Of a stretch of DNA of 64,000 nucleotides, positions 8,460 to 17,788 are shown in pieces (position 1 is the first letter of the stretch; each line of letters starts with the position of its first letter). The notes below the pieces were generated by a model, which was given only the letters and a program-made list of their open reading frames with translations, was not told the DNA's origin and did no database searches. Source of the DNA: Candidatus Saccharimonadota bacterium (lineage in GTDB: Bacteria; Patescibacteriota; Saccharimonadia; Saccharimonadales; Saccharimonadaceae); contig DAICXN010000002.1 in NCBI GenBank assembly GCA_027312165.1, positions 1 to 64,000 on the forward strand. The letters are read 5' to 3'. The translations under genes were made by a program, and so were the position numbers.

Positions 8460-9500
8460 CTAAGCTTGGTCTGCGGCGACCTTTTCGCGAACCTTATCAT
8501 CGATTTCTTTAAGGACCTTAGGATTTTCCTTGAGATAGTCCTTGGCCTTATCGCGGCCCTGTCCAATCGTTTCATCGTTGTACTTAAAGAACGCTCCGGC
8601 TTTTGCAACTACGCCGTGATTTACAGCCAAGTCTAGAATATCACCGGTATTTGAGATACCTTCGTTGTACATGATGTCAAACTCGGCGACTCTAAAAGGC
8701 GGAGCAATTTTATTTTTTACTACCTTAACCTTAGTTCGGTTACCCCTGATTTCTTCGCCGACCTTAATCTGGCCAACCCTGCGAATGTCGATGCGCTGAG
8801 AAGCATAGAACTTTAAGGCATTACCACCGGTCGTCGTCTCAGGATTACCAAACATGACCCCAATCTTCATGCGAATCTGATTAATGAAAATCACCGTTGC
8901 ACCAGACTTATTGATAATACCAGTTAGCTTCCTGAGCGCCTGTGACATCAAGCGAGCCTGAAGGCCCATGTGGCTATCTCCCATATCACCCTCTATTTCA
9001 GCCTGTGGCGTTAGGGCAGCTACCGAGTCAACCACTATTAGGTCGACGGCGTTTGAGCGCACCAGTGTTTCTGTGATCTCCAGGGCTTGCTCGCCATTAT
9101 CGGGCTGTGAGACCAAAAGATTGTCAGTATCGACCCCCAGTTTCTTTGCGTAAGCAGGGTCAAGAGCGTGCTCAGCATCAACAAAGGCCGCTGTACCACC
9201 CTGTTTCTGAATTTCCGCAATCGCATGAAGGGTTAGGGTTGTTTTTCCAGAGCTCTCTGGTCCATAGATCTCAATAATTCGACCTTTTGCATATCCACCG
9301 CCGAGCGCCAGGTCTAGACTTAAAGCGCCCGAAGGAATCAGCTCAACATCAGCATGCCGGAACTCGCCCAGCTTCATGATTGCCCCATCGCCGAACTGCT
9401 TGGTGATTTGATCCATCGCCAAACCTAGCGCCTTTAACTTTCCGTCATCAACCTTTGACTCTTGAGTTGTCGCTACCTGTTTTTTCTGCTTTTCCGCCAT
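8460..9500 (-). CDS. recA: RecA recombinase
   Basis: DNA strand-exchange ATPase for recombination, repair and integration of taken-up DNA. 346 aa without intein. Walker [10 protein letters not shown] (80-88), Walker B region [13 protein letters not shown]2 loop [20 protein letters not shown], and the MAW-type core ending with a short Ala-rich tail. A strong Shine-Dalgarno (AAGGGGGAT) precedes the ATG, and TATAAT lies further up (9526-9535 region), so it is one of the leadered genes. I see no obvious LexA box. Confidence 0.98.
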   Translation of the reverse strand: MAEKQKKQVATTQESKVDDGKLKALGLAMDQITKQFGDGAIMKLGEFRHADVELIPSGALSLDLALGGGYAKGRIIEIYGPESSGKTTLTLHAIAEIQKQGGTAAFVDAEHALDPAYAKKLGVDTDNLLVSQPDNGEQALEITETLVRSNAVDLIVVDSVAALTPQAEIEGDMGDSHMGLQARLMSQALRKLTGIINKSGATVIFINQIRMKIGVMFGNPETTTGGNALKFYASQRIDIRRVGQIKVGEEIRGNRTKVKVVKNKIAPPFRVAEFDIMYNEGISNTGDILDLAVNHGVVAKAGAFFKYNDETIGQGRDKAKDYLKENPKVLKEIDDKVREKVAADQA

Positions 9501-9565
9501 AATATCCCCCTTCGAGTTATAGATATATTATATCGTTTATGTGGAAAATTTGCTACAATAACGAT

Positions 9566-9955
9566 ATGAGCAAGCCAGGGTTCACTGTCTTAGAAATTAT
9601 TGCAGTAGCAACTTTTTTAATAGTTGCCGGCGTAGTGTTAATGTTTCAGGTAGAGAAAATTAACACTGAAAGCATCAATAGTCAGAAGAAAGTTGCCGTA
9701 AATGCCATCTACTACAGTCTCGAGGAAAGTTTTTACAAGGAAAATAAATTTTACCCCGAACAAATAAACAAAGATACGCTGAAAACTATGGATCCGCAGC
9801 TACTTGTTGACCCAAGCGGGATTATGATTGGCGAACCAGGTTCAGCCTATAGATACGAGCCAAGAGATTGCCGGGACGGCAAGTGCAATTCCTACTCACT
9901 GAGGGCAATCCTCACCGATGAGTCAGATTTCGTACACGAGAGCCGCAACAAGTAA
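9566..9955 (+). CDS. Atypical prepilin-like protein
   Basis: About 129 aa. MSKPGFTVLEIIAVATFLIVAGVV: a prepilin leader with GFTVLE (cleavage after Gly, Glu at +5) and one hydrophobic helix, but the helix differs from the other prepilins of the window. The head is acidic with one CRDGKC pair. A longer reading from 9539 is open, but TACAAT at 9554-9559 ends six bases before the ATG at 9566, so I use that start. It is divergent from recA. Probably a minor pilin. Confidence 0.8.
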   Translation: MSKPGFTVLEIIAVATFLIVAGVVLMFQVEKINTESINSQKKVAVNAIYYSLEESFYKENKFYPEQINKDTLKTMDPQLLVDPSGIMIGEPGSAYRYEPRDCRDGKCNSYSLRAILTDESDFVHESRNK

Positions 9956-9973
9956 ATATCTAAAGTTAAAGGG

Positions 9974-10822
9974 CTAGTCCATCATGTCGACCGGACGGCC
10001 GTTCTTAAACGATTCAATGGCATTGTTTAGAATAGCGATTTGGCGTTTCGGGTTATGGACGTAGCGAAAAATGTAAGTAGTTTCCTGGCCCTCAGTGCTC
10101 AATCGTATAGTCCCGTAGTCAAATAGCGTCTGGATCAATCCCGACTGAAAGAAACTTGCATCCTCAATACTACCAAGACTAACCGTCTGTTCGCGGCGGG
10201 AAAACAAGCTGTCCTGTATCTCCTGAATCACACTCTCATTGGTCATAAAGAACTGATTTTGCAGATAGACCCAAAGTGCTACCGCACCTCCAAGCACCAC
10301 GAAGGCCGCCAGAAACAATAGTATGCCAAACATCACGACAGGACTTGGCATGATTGCCACCGCCGCCAGCTCATACATCGAAGGGTAGTACACCCCGAAC
10401 ATAAATATACCCAACATCAGCGCTAAGGTTATAAGGATAGGCTTGAGCATACCGATTGGGTGACGCTTGATGTCAAGTATCACAAATTCAGCTTCACTCA
10501 AATTGAGATAGGGATACTGCTGCTTTGAGGCCTCATGCTTAGCTATCAGGTCTGGACTGACCTCAAAGGGCTTTAAGTCAACGGGCCTTCCGGCGTGCAC
10601 CATATCAGGCTCATTGGCATACTGCGCCCTTATCCGCGGATTGAAGTTTTGACCTGGCATGCTCTCAGGTCTGACGGTGATATGAGACTGGGCGATAGTA
10701 GGCTCCGCCGGGACCTTAGTTTGAGTGGCAGATTCAGAGACTGGCGGATGATAGTATAGCGGCCGACCTTCGGGGTCGTAGGCTACAGGTTTAACTGGCT
10801 GTTCTGAATCCTGAGGTTTCAT
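9974..10822 (-). CDS. PH-domain membrane protein
   Basis: 282 aa. A Pro-rich, probably disordered cytoplasmic region (1-120) with the phrase YDPEGRPLYYHPP, two transmembrane segments at about 148-172 and 182-212, and a C-terminal bacterial PH (bPH_2) domain of about 80 residues (FFMTNESVIQE ... TIRLSTEGQ). Such proteins are membrane-anchored with unknown ligand. The start has TATAAT (10829-10834, extended with TGA) six bases upstream: leaderless. Next to ruvB but separately transcribed. Confidence 0.75.
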   Translation of the reverse strand: MKPQDSEQPVKPVAYDPEGRPLYYHPPVSESATQTKVPAEPTIAQSHITVRPESMPGQNFNPRIRAQYANEPDMVHAGRPVDLKPFEVSPDLIAKHEASKQQYPYLNLSEAEFVILDIKRHPIGMLKPILITLALMLGIFMFGVYYPSMYELAAVAIMPSPVVMFGILLFLAAFVVLGGAVALWVYLQNQFFMTNESVIQEIQDSLFSRREQTVSLGSIEDASFFQSGLIQTLFDYGTIRLSTEGQETTYIFRYVHNPKRQIAILNNAIESFKNGRPVDMMD

Positions 10823-10834
10823 ATGAATATTATA

Positions 10835-11842
10835 TCACCCCAGGGGACTATCAAGGTGCTTTTTGGCTCGAGGAGTAACCCTCCTCCCCCTCGGAGTCTT
10901 CTCAATAAAACCTATCTGAAGCAGATACGGCTCATAAAAATCCTCAATCGTCGTCGTCTCGTCTCCGGTTAATGCCGCTAGCGTGGTTAGACCGACAGGA
11001 TTATCCCCATAATTATCAATCATGCTGCGCAGCAAATTGCGATCAGCCGGATCAAGCCCCAGCTCATCGATTTCTAGCATCGCCAAGGCTTTCTTGGTCG
11101 ACATGTCGTCAATTATTCCATCACCATTAACGTCTGCAAAATCCCTAACCCGCTTTAGCAAGCGGTTAGCAATACGCGGAGTCAACCTGGCCCTTGTTGA
11201 GAGTATTTTGGCCGAAGAAGGATGAATCTTGGAATCAAGTATAGCTGATGCTCGCTCAATGATCTTTGCTATCTCCTCAGGCGTATAAAACTCCAGCCGG
11301 TAAATGTGGCCAAATCTATCCCTCAAGGGCGCAGCTAGGCTGCCCGTTCTGGTGGTAGCGCCAATGATGGTGAACTTAGGCAGGTCTAGACGAATTGATC
11401 TAGCAGCCGGGCCCTTGCCTATAACAATATCTAGCTTGAAATCCTCCATAGCGCTATACAGAACCTCTTCAACCACTCGACTTAACCTGTGGATTTCATC
11501 GATAAACAAAATATCACCGTCCTGAAGATTTGTTAAGATGCTGGCTAAATCACCAGCCCTCTCAATTGCCGGTCCAGAAGTTACTCGAAACCCCGCCCCC
11601 ATCTCATTAGCGATAACGTTAGCCATAGTCGTCTTGCCTAGACCAGGAGGCCCATAGAGCAGTACATGGTCAATCGGTTCGCCTCGCTTTTTAGCTGCAT
11701 CAATTGCTAACTTTAGGTTGGTCTTGAGCCTCTCCTGCCCAACATAATCATCAAACCTCTGAGGCCTCAATGTCACCTCAATAATCTGCTCGTCAGCATC
11801 ATCCGACGTGAGCACGGGATCAATAATTCTTTCGATTGCCAT
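10835..11842 (-). CDS. ruvB: RuvB Holliday-junction helicase
   Basis: AAA+ motor that drives branch migration with RuvA. 335 aa: [16 protein letters not shown] near 26, Walker [10 protein letters not shown] at about 65-73, Walker [11 protein letters not shown], sensor 1 IIGATTRTG, arginine finger region PLRDRFG, and a C-terminal winged helix [14 protein letters not shown] that binds DNA. The -10 is GACAAT (11849-11854, preceded by TGA), six bases before the ATG. It lies downstream of ruvA with its own promoter. Confidence 0.97.
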   Translation of the reverse strand: MAIERIIDPVLTSDDADEQIIEVTLRPQRFDDYVGQERLKTNLKLAIDAAKKRGEPIDHVLLYGPPGLGKTTMANVIANEMGAGFRVTSGPAIERAGDLASILTNLQDGDILFIDEIHRLSRVVEEVLYSAMEDFKLDIVIGKGPAARSIRLDLPKFTIIGATTRTGSLAAPLRDRFGHIYRLEFYTPEEIAKIIERASAILDSKIHPSSAKILSTRARLTPRIANRLLKRVRDFADVNGDGIIDDMSTKKALAMLEIDELGLDPADRNLLRSMIDNYGDNPVGLTTLAALTGDETTTIEDFYEPYLLQIGFIEKTPRGRRVTPRAKKHLDSPLG

Positions 11843-11861
11843 ATATCTATTGTCTCACAGT

Positions 11862-12437
11862 CTAGCCCTTTAACGCCTGATGTACCCGTTGACTGGTTGG
11901 CAAACTTGGATCCACCCCCTCTAGTGCCTTCGTAGCATCTGCCAGGGTGTAGCCAAGTGCCATTAGAGCTTCAAGGGCCTCGTCATTGATGTTTAGTTCG
12001 GTTTGGGATGGCTCGGCTTTACGTCCGTAGTGAGTTGGTAGGCCGACTTTATCACTCAGGTCTACAACCACCCGTTCAGCCGTTTTCTTGCCGACACCAG
12101 TAGCCTTCTGAACAAATGAGCTGTCAGAATTTGCGATCGCGTTACGTACCGACTCGGCATCGCCCAGAGAGAGTATCGCTAGGGCTGCCTTAGGACCAAC
12201 ACCCTGAACCGTTATTAGAAGCTCGAACAACTTCTTCGCGGCGAGACTAGAAAAACCAAACAAGTCCTCGGATTGCTCCCTTACGTGATGGTAGGTGTAA
12301 AGTTTGATGCTTGAGTCAAGAACCATTCGGTCATAATCTCCAGCAGGCACTGCCACTTCGTAACCTACGCCACCCACATCAACAATCACCGATGAATTGA
12401 ATTTCTCGGCCACTGTCCCAATTACATGCGCTATCAT
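11862..12437 (-). CDS. ruvA: RuvA Holliday-junction binding protein
   Basis: 191 aa. N-terminal OB fold (MIAHVIGTVAEKF ... VGGVGYEVAVP), two helix-hairpin-helix motifs (LLITVQGVGPKAALAIL and FVQKATGVGKKTAERVVVDL), and the C-terminal UBA-like domain (EALMALGYTLADATKAL) that contacts RuvB. GATAAT (12444-12449) ends six bases before the start, so the mRNA should be leaderless. Confidence 0.97.
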   Translation of the reverse strand: MIAHVIGTVAEKFNSSVIVDVGGVGYEVAVPAGDYDRMVLDSSIKLYTYHHVREQSEDLFGFSSLAAKKLFELLITVQGVGPKAALAILSLGDAESVRNAIANSDSSFVQKATGVGKKTAERVVVDLSDKVGLPTHYGRKAEPSQTELNINDEALEALMALGYTLADATKALEGVDPSLPTSQRVHQALKG

Positions 12438-12457
12438 TTATTCATTATCTCACACTT

Positions 12458-12991
12458 CTAGCCAGCTGCCCAAGGCCTCCAGCCTCCAACAACACTGCTC
12501 GAGTTATAGCCGCTACCGCCCGCATAGCCTATGCCGGCATCCACACTTCGACAGTGATCATTGGGAAGATCGGTGTTCCATGGGGTTGATCCGACATATT
12601 CAAATACACCGCCACCATTTATCGTATAAAATCGCTTGCCCGACTTGCTAGTGGCCAGAATGGAGAATTTTGAGCTAGCCACATCCCGACACATCAACAA
12701 GTTGATTGTCAAATCCGGACTAGTAGCATAGGCGGACCGGTTAACCTTAGCTCCCAACACCTCATAGCTAAATGCCCCGGCATTGCCGGTCGGATACTGC
12801 CCAGTCGGACCCTCCACCTTCGCTAGCTCCATTTGCTGAGAGATGTTACGTAGATCACTTTTTACGCTAGAGTCATTGGCGTTATTCGAGATGCTGTTAT
12901 AGGCAACTATAGATATAGCCGCCAGAATACCAATTACAACAATCACAATCAACAGCTCGACGATAGTAAAGCCGTAAGTTCTTTTAAACAT
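12458..12991 (-). CDS. Type IV prepilin-like protein
   Basis: About 177 aa. MFKRTYGFTIVELLIVIVVIGILAAI at the N-terminus is a canonical prepilin signal (cut after Gly8). The head has single cysteines in LLMCRDVASS and DHCRSVDAGI and a Gly/Ser-rich end. A longer reading to 13027 exists, but TACAAT (12999-13004) is seven bases before the ATG at 12991, which I take as start. It is inserted between ruvA and ruvC, whose genes are usually adjacent. Confidence 0.87.
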   Translation of the reverse strand: MFKRTYGFTIVELLIVIVVIGILAAISIVAYNSISNNANDSSVKSDLRNISQQMELAKVEGPTGQYPTGNAGAFSYEVLGAKVNRSAYATSPDLTINLLMCRDVASSKFSILATSKSGKRFYTINGGGVFEYVGSTPWNTDLPNDHCRSVDAGIGYAGGSGYNSSSVVGGWRPWAAG

Positions 12992-13051
12992 AAGCCTAAT
13001 TGTAGCCTCGCGTGAGTAGTTTCGCAAGTATAGATAAGACCCTAACTAAAG

Positions 13052-13531
13052 CTAGTTCAATCGATTCATCAAGTGGTATGTGATAGCTGCCGCCAAGCCA
13101 TCGGCTGCATCATCTGGCTTCGGAATCACACTTAAGCCAAGTTGGAGTTTGACCATTTCCTGCATCTGCTTTTTATCCGCCTTGCCATAACCCGTTAAGG
13201 TCTGTTTTATTTGCAGTGGGGTATACTCGGCGATTGTTAAGCTAGCCTGCTTGCCAGCTAACATGGCTACGCCTCTGGCATGCGACACAGAAATAGCGGT
13301 GGTAACGTTTTGAGCAAAAAATAATTTCTCAATTGACATTACTTCAGGGTTTGTTTCGCCGATGATCTCCCTCAGGCCATTATAGATTTCAACTAATCGA
13401 TCCTCCAGGGGCGTATTTGCTGGCGTGCGAATCACGCCTGCGCTAATCATGCGCATTGGTTTTGACGGAAGCACCTCAATTACACCAAAGCCTAAAATAC
13501 CCGTGCCTGGATCTATTCCAATTATCTTCAC
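13052..13531 (-). CDS. ruvC: RuvC Holliday-junction resolvase
   Basis: 159 aa RNase H-fold endonuclease. Catalytic acidic residues are visible: IIGIDPGTGILGFG (Asp7), SIEKLFFAQN (Glu near 67), and the C-terminal KPDDAADGLAAAI (two Asp). Start is GTG with TATAGT (13538-13543, extended TGA) six bases upstream. Completes a ruvABC set in 1.7 kb. Confidence 0.96.
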   Translation of the reverse strand: MKIIGIDPGTGILGFGVIEVLPSKPMRMISAGVIRTPANTPLEDRLVEIYNGLREIIGETNPEVMSIEKLFFAQNVTTAISVSHARGVAMLAGKQASLTIAEYTPLQIKQTLTGYGKADKKQMQEMVKLQLGLSVIPKPDDAADGLAAAITYHLMNRLN

Positions 13532-13548
13532 TATCTTACTATATCACC

Positions 13549-15462
13549 TCACATGCCGCCCTTGCCCCTGGAGGCGAAGAACCTCAAAGCCCCATTAGCG
13601 GCACGACCCAGCTCGAATCTCCACTGCCAACCAGCATAGCCTAGAGCTAAGAGCGACACCCCACCAAATGCCCACCAGCCCCACAACCCTTCGGCTGTAT
13701 AAGCCACTTTTTCAGGGGCGAAAGGAGCGGTTGGCATAGCTGATGATAGGATATTTCGGCATCGATTAGTTTGAGGGTTTCGCTCCCTGCCCTCCCCGCA
13801 ATCCGCCAAAGCCACGTCGTCGGAACTAGCTATCTTTTTGCAGCGATTTGTTAAAGGGTTGCGAAACTGATCGTCGGCGCACGGCTTCAAAGTGGAGACC
13901 GCTGAGGCGATTGAGCGACATCGATTGGTCTCCTCGCTTCGGTACTGCCCCTCTCGACAGGGAGTCAGCTGTCGTGAAGTGGTGACATTACGACACCGTC
14001 CAGTCTCCTCGCTACGGTACTGATCGTCACGGCAAGCGGCTAGAACAGTTGGTGGAGCAATTTTATTACAACGCGAAGTTAACTCATTTCGCCAATAACC
14101 ATCGCCACATGGCGGATATTGAGCATGCTGATTCTGCGCAAGTGGCGTGAGAGAGTAAGTCTGTTTCCACTCCGCTCCAAACCGCGACCAGCTTGTATCG
14201 GTAGATAGATCCTCATAAAATACCTGGTCCAGCTCTGTCACTGTATCAGAGGCCAGCAAGTAAACCGTTCCCGAGGTACTTTTAGTCAACTTTAGTTCGG
14301 TATCATCTATGTAAATAACTAGAAAACCCCCAGGCTCAATAACCAAATCCGGAAGCTCGGCACTAAGAGACGAGCTGCGGTTAGTCATTAGGCGGCAGCC
14401 GCTCACATCAAGGTCGACCGTCGAAGAGTTAACTAGCTCGATATATTGACGGGTGGTATTTGCGGCAACTTCGTTAATCATCAAAGATGGGCAAAAGTTG
14501 ATACTAATTTTATCAACGCACTCACCGCTCGCTATCTGCCAGAGCTCTTCCGGTATCACGCTTTGTATGCCAGCAACATTTAAACATAAATCAGTCACCT
14601 CATAGAGCGCCCCAGCCTGGTAAGAGTTGCCTGCTATATCTAAAATAAAATCTCGGTAATTATCCCGAGCATTTTGATACTGCCCTGCATTCACCACTCT
14701 GTGTAGCGACCGTACTGGCTGAGATGAGGTAATGGCTGGTGCTGCCCGGCTGCCCAGGTACTCACTAGCACCACCCCAGCCCAACAAGTCAACCACCCCA
14801 CCCCGAGCATCAACTAGGCGAATTCGTCCGCCCGTGTCCGCCATGCCGCCACTAAACCTCAAATCATAATTAAATCCTGGATTTGCCAAGATTAGCGAAT
14901 CGGATGCAAGCACTGCGTAACTACCCGCTGGCATAATCAATCTTGTTGCGGCCAGACCGTCACCTGGATTGAAGCAGGTTACGTTTGAAAAACCTAGCCC
15001 TGTGGCCGAAGCCCTTTGAATGCACCATCCCGTCACGTCAACCTCGTTATCCGAAGCGTTAAATAATTCAACTAGCTCACTGGTTGCCCCAGCCACCCCA
15101 CGCGTCTGGAGCTCGGTAATTACTACGCCGTTAGCCGCCGCAACTTGATTAGTTGAGTCACTTTCATTAATCACTGGTGTTTCAGGCGGCATATCAATGA
15201 TCGGCTCGGGCTGGCTAACAGGCTCTGCCGGCGCAGGCGAGTCAATTTGTAAATCTAGGTCACTCCCACCCTCCGTCGAGATCTCTCCTCCTGGCTCAGC
15301 TAAGTCCCCGCTCACAGCCGCTACACCCTCAACTGCATCTGCTATTTCCACTAACCCCTCAGTCTCATCAGGCAAATCCGTCATAGCAAAAACCGCTCCA
15401 GCAGGAGCGGCAAGCGATAGAATTAGCGATAAGATTAGAGAGTATACGATAGTTCTTCCCAT
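13549..15462 (-). CDS. Surface protein with lamin-tail domains and Cys repeats
   Basis: 637 aa from the ATG at 15462. A GTG four codons upstream is also open, but the GAGGTG sequence there fits better as the ribosome site of the ATG. Signal peptide (about 5-26, ending AAPAGAVFA), acidic Pro/Glu-rich linker, two lamin-tail domains (VVITELQTRGVAG ... at about 115-255, and LMINEVAANTTRQYIELVNSS near 325-445), then five cysteine modules of the form C-x5-R-x5-RC-x2-[IV] between about 450 and 575, one C-terminal helix (GWWAFGGVSLLALGYAGWQW) and a short basic tail. So it is anchored at the C-terminus and exposed. Lamin-tail domains in bacteria often accompany exonucleases or serve as adhesion modules. 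Confidence 0.8.
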   Translation of the reverse strand: MGRTIVYSLILSLILSLAAPAGAVFAMTDLPDETEGLVEIADAVEGVAAVSGDLAEPGGEISTEGGSDLDLQIDSPAPAEPVSQPEPIIDMPPETPVINESDSTNQVAAANGVVITELQTRGVAGATSELVELFNASDNEVDVTGWCIQRASATGLGFSNVTCFNPGDGLAATRLIMPAGSYAVLASDSLILANPGFNYDLRFSGGMADTGGRIRLVDARGGVVDLLGWGGASEYLGSRAAPAITSSQPVRSLHRVVNAGQYQNARDNYRDFILDIAGNSYQAGALYEVTDLCLNVAGIQSVIPEELWQIASGECVDKISINFCPSLMINEVAANTTRQYIELVNSSTVDLDVSGCRLMTNRSSSLSAELPDLVIEPGGFLVIYIDDTELKLTKSTSGTVYLLASDTVTELDQVFYEDLSTDTSWSRFGAEWKQTYSLTPLAQNQHAQYPPCGDGYWRNELTSRCNKIAPPTVLAACRDDQYRSEETGRCRNVTTSRQLTPCREGQYRSEETNRCRSIASAVSTLKPCADDQFRNPLTNRCKKIASSDDVALADCGEGRERNPQTNRCRNILSSAMPTAPFAPEKVAYTAEGLWGWWAFGGVSLLALGYAGWQWRFELGRAANGALRFFASRGKGGM

Positions 15463-15516
15463 CGGTACGTCCACCTCATTATGTTGATGGACGAATTATA
15501 GCAAAACTGCTATAGC

Positions 15517-16239
15517 TTAATCAACATCTGCCGTGATGTCAGCATTTGTGTGAACATTCACCACGTCGTCAAGATCATCAAGTGCGTCAAGAACTTTTAG
15601 CAGCTTGTGGGCTGTTTCGCTATCAGCTACCTCAACTGGTGCATTGGCGATGTACTGAAGCTCTGCGTCCTTAACCTTTGCACCCTTTTCAATCAAAGAA
15701 GTTCTGACACTGGCTAAATCCTTTTGGTCGGTATAGACAATGATCTCTCCGTCCTCTTCGACGGCATCATCCGCACCGGCGTCTAGTACCTCAAGCAACA
15801 AATCTTCGCCCGCACCGTCAACTGTAATGACTCCTTTTCGCGTAAACTGAAATGCCACACTGCCCGCGTCTGCAATTTGCGCACCGTTCTTAGCTAGAGC
15901 GTTTCTAACTTCAGGATATGTACGGTTGCGATTGTCCGTTGCTGTCTCGATGATTATACCAACGCCACCAGGGCCATAACCTTCATAAGTTATTTCTTCC
16001 ATCACCGCAGCGTTCTTATCGGCGACTCGATCGATTGCTCGCTGAATATTAGCACCCGGCATATTGGCAGCTTTAGCCCTCTCTACAGCTAGTGCTAGCG
16101 CTGAATTCATACTTGGATCAGTGCCGCCGCGAGCCGCAATCGCAATCTGATTACCTAGCTTAGTAAAAACTGCTCCACGCTTGGCATCATTTGCGCCCTT
16201 ATCGCGCTTAATTTTTGCCCACTTACTATGTCCTGCCAT
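15517..16239 (-). CDS. yebC: YebC/TACO1-family protein
   Basis: 240 aa, full length. Starts MAGHSKWAKIKRDKGANDAKRGAVFTK-type (family signature within the first 27 residues), and has the EITYEGYGPGGVGIIIE motif near 80-97. YebC proteins act as transcription regulators or, in newer work, as ribosome-associated factors for polyproline translation. A Shine-Dalgarno GGAGA lies nine bases before ATG and TATAAT about 45 bases upstream, so this one has a leader. Confidence 0.95.
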   Translation of the reverse strand: MAGHSKWAKIKRDKGANDAKRGAVFTKLGNQIAIAARGGTDPSMNSALALAVERAKAANMPGANIQRAIDRVADKNAAVMEEITYEGYGPGGVGIIIETATDNRNRTYPEVRNALAKNGAQIADAGSVAFQFTRKGVITVDGAGEDLLLEVLDAGADDAVEEDGEIIVYTDQKDLASVRTSLIEKGAKVKDAELQYIANAPVEVADSETAHKLLKVLDALDDLDDVVNVHTNADITADVD

Positions 16240-16306
16240 AAAATCTCCAAATTAGACTTCTACTTTTCTTAGTTACATTATACATCCGTCTCAAGAGACA
16301 GACAAC

Positions 16307-17758
16307 CTACTCTACGATACTGCTTTCACGTAGCTTAAAGCCGCTCGCTCGCTTCATCCAAATAGCCGCCCCTACCACTATCAAGTAAGCGAGAAATGCC
16401 ATCCGCCAATCAATCACAAGCTCACTCTGCGCCCAGGGCTGTCCAGCCAACCACTCTGCCACTTGAACCATATAGCCAAGCAGCCAACTCGTTGGCATAG
16501 CTAACAAATCACCAACTAGCGGAACGGTGGCAAAGATACCGGTCAAGAATACAAGGAGCATCGCCAGCGGAACAAGTGGCAAGATCAGCAAATTGGCAAT
16601 CAATGCCACATTGCTTATCACCCCAAAACTAAGGACTAGGAGCGGCAATGTAACTAATTGTGCAGAAATAGTTTCACCCATGATCTGGCGAATAGTTCCA
16701 GGTGGCTTGTCTCCGAAAAAATAACTTTGAGCCAGGGGAGCCAGGATGATTACGCCACTAAATGCCGCAAAGCTAAGCTGCCAACCTAGATCATTCCAGC
16801 CATAGTGAGGATTGACGATCAGCGTAATCGCAGCCGCGAAAGGCAAGAGCACCAGAGGGTGGATTTTGCGGCCATAATACCAGGCCGCCAGACTCAACCC
16901 AGCGACCAGCCCCGCTCTCGACATACTTGGGCTGGCTCCAGTCACGGCCATAAAACCAAGAATCATAGCAGAGCTAGAAAGCATCGCAAGGTATTTCGAA
17001 ACCCTCACAAAAAGTCGACGGCTCAATCTTACCAGTATGGTTAGGTTGTAGCCGCTTGCGACAATCACATGAGTTAGGCCGGCTATCTGAAGCGCTTCAA
17101 TCAGCCCAGTAGGCAGCGCTCGTCTAAGTCCCAGCAAATAACCAAGACCTAGAGCCGCCTCGGTCTCAGGTACACGCATTCTGACACGCTCCGCAAACCA
17201 GTCTCTAACCCCAACCGCCACGTCCCCCGGCACCGGTCGCTCCAATCCATTAATTTCCGCTTGATACACAGACGCCACAAACGATCCGAAACCCTCAGTT
17301 AACTTTCCGCTCAAACGAACTCTATCGCTCCGCCGGATGGTGTCGTTCTTATTCGTTACTGCCCAAATATTTCCTGGCAGCGTATGTCCATCGATTACCA
17401 CTTCGCTCAAACGCAACACCGTCCGACCTCGCTTATCGACGTCGGGGTCTTCCAGGACTCTGCCTTCGAGCACCACCTGACTGCCCACTAGGTCCTTATA
17501 GTAATCAAGCCCGACTTGACCGACACTGCCACGCCACACTCCACATAATAGCCCCGAAGCCAAAACTAAAATCACCATCCAGCGCTGTTGGTTCTTTAAT
17601 AGCGGCAACAGCAGCACCAAGCTTAAAAGCAGCCAGCCAAGACCCGAAAACGCGCCGTACGGCAGACCCATTACCGAAATCACGCCAACCACCAAACCAA
17701 AAGACCAGGCAGCCACTAGCCAAGATATATGTAGGTCCTGCATAATCCATGGACGCAT
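16307..17758 (-). CDS. comEC: ComEC/Rec2-type DNA uptake channel, short form
   Basis: 483 aa polytopic protein. N-terminal membrane helices (about 10-70), an OB-fold region (VVLEGRVLEDPDVDKRGRTV), then the competence domain with LLGLRRALPTGLIEALQIAGLTHVIVASGYN and about eight membrane segments. It ends after the channel and lacks the C-terminal metallo-beta-lactamase-like nuclease domain of full ComEC (about 750 aa). In competent bacteria ComEC carries one DNA strand across the membrane. Together with the pilus genes and recA it supports DNA uptake. TATACT lies ten bases before the ATG. Confidence 0.9.
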   Translation of the reverse strand: MRPWIMQDLHISWLVAAWSFGLVVGVISVMGLPYGAFSGLGWLLLSLVLLLPLLKNQQRWMVILVLASGLLCGVWRGSVGQVGLDYYKDLVGSQVVLEGRVLEDPDVDKRGRTVLRLSEVVIDGHTLPGNIWAVTNKNDTIRRSDRVRLSGKLTEGFGSFVASVYQAEINGLERPVPGDVAVGVRDWFAERVRMRVPETEAALGLGYLLGLRRALPTGLIEALQIAGLTHVIVASGYNLTILVRLSRRLFVRVSKYLAMLSSSAMILGFMAVTGASPSMSRAGLVAGLSLAAWYYGRKIHPLVLLPFAAAITLIVNPHYGWNDLGWQLSFAAFSGVIILAPLAQSYFFGDKPPGTIRQIMGETISAQLVTLPLLVLSFGVISNVALIANLLILPLVPLAMLLVFLTGIFATVPLVGDLLAMPTSWLLGYMVQVAEWLAGQPWAQSELVIDWRMAFLAYLIVVGAAIWMKRASGFKLRESSIVE

Positions 17759-17788
17759 AACTAACCTCAGTATACGCCAGGAACGTAT

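Noticed and set aside
9501-9565. LexA-type SOS box before recA
   Set aside because: The region is A/T-rich with a TATAAT, but no recognisable palindrome of the known LexA classes.
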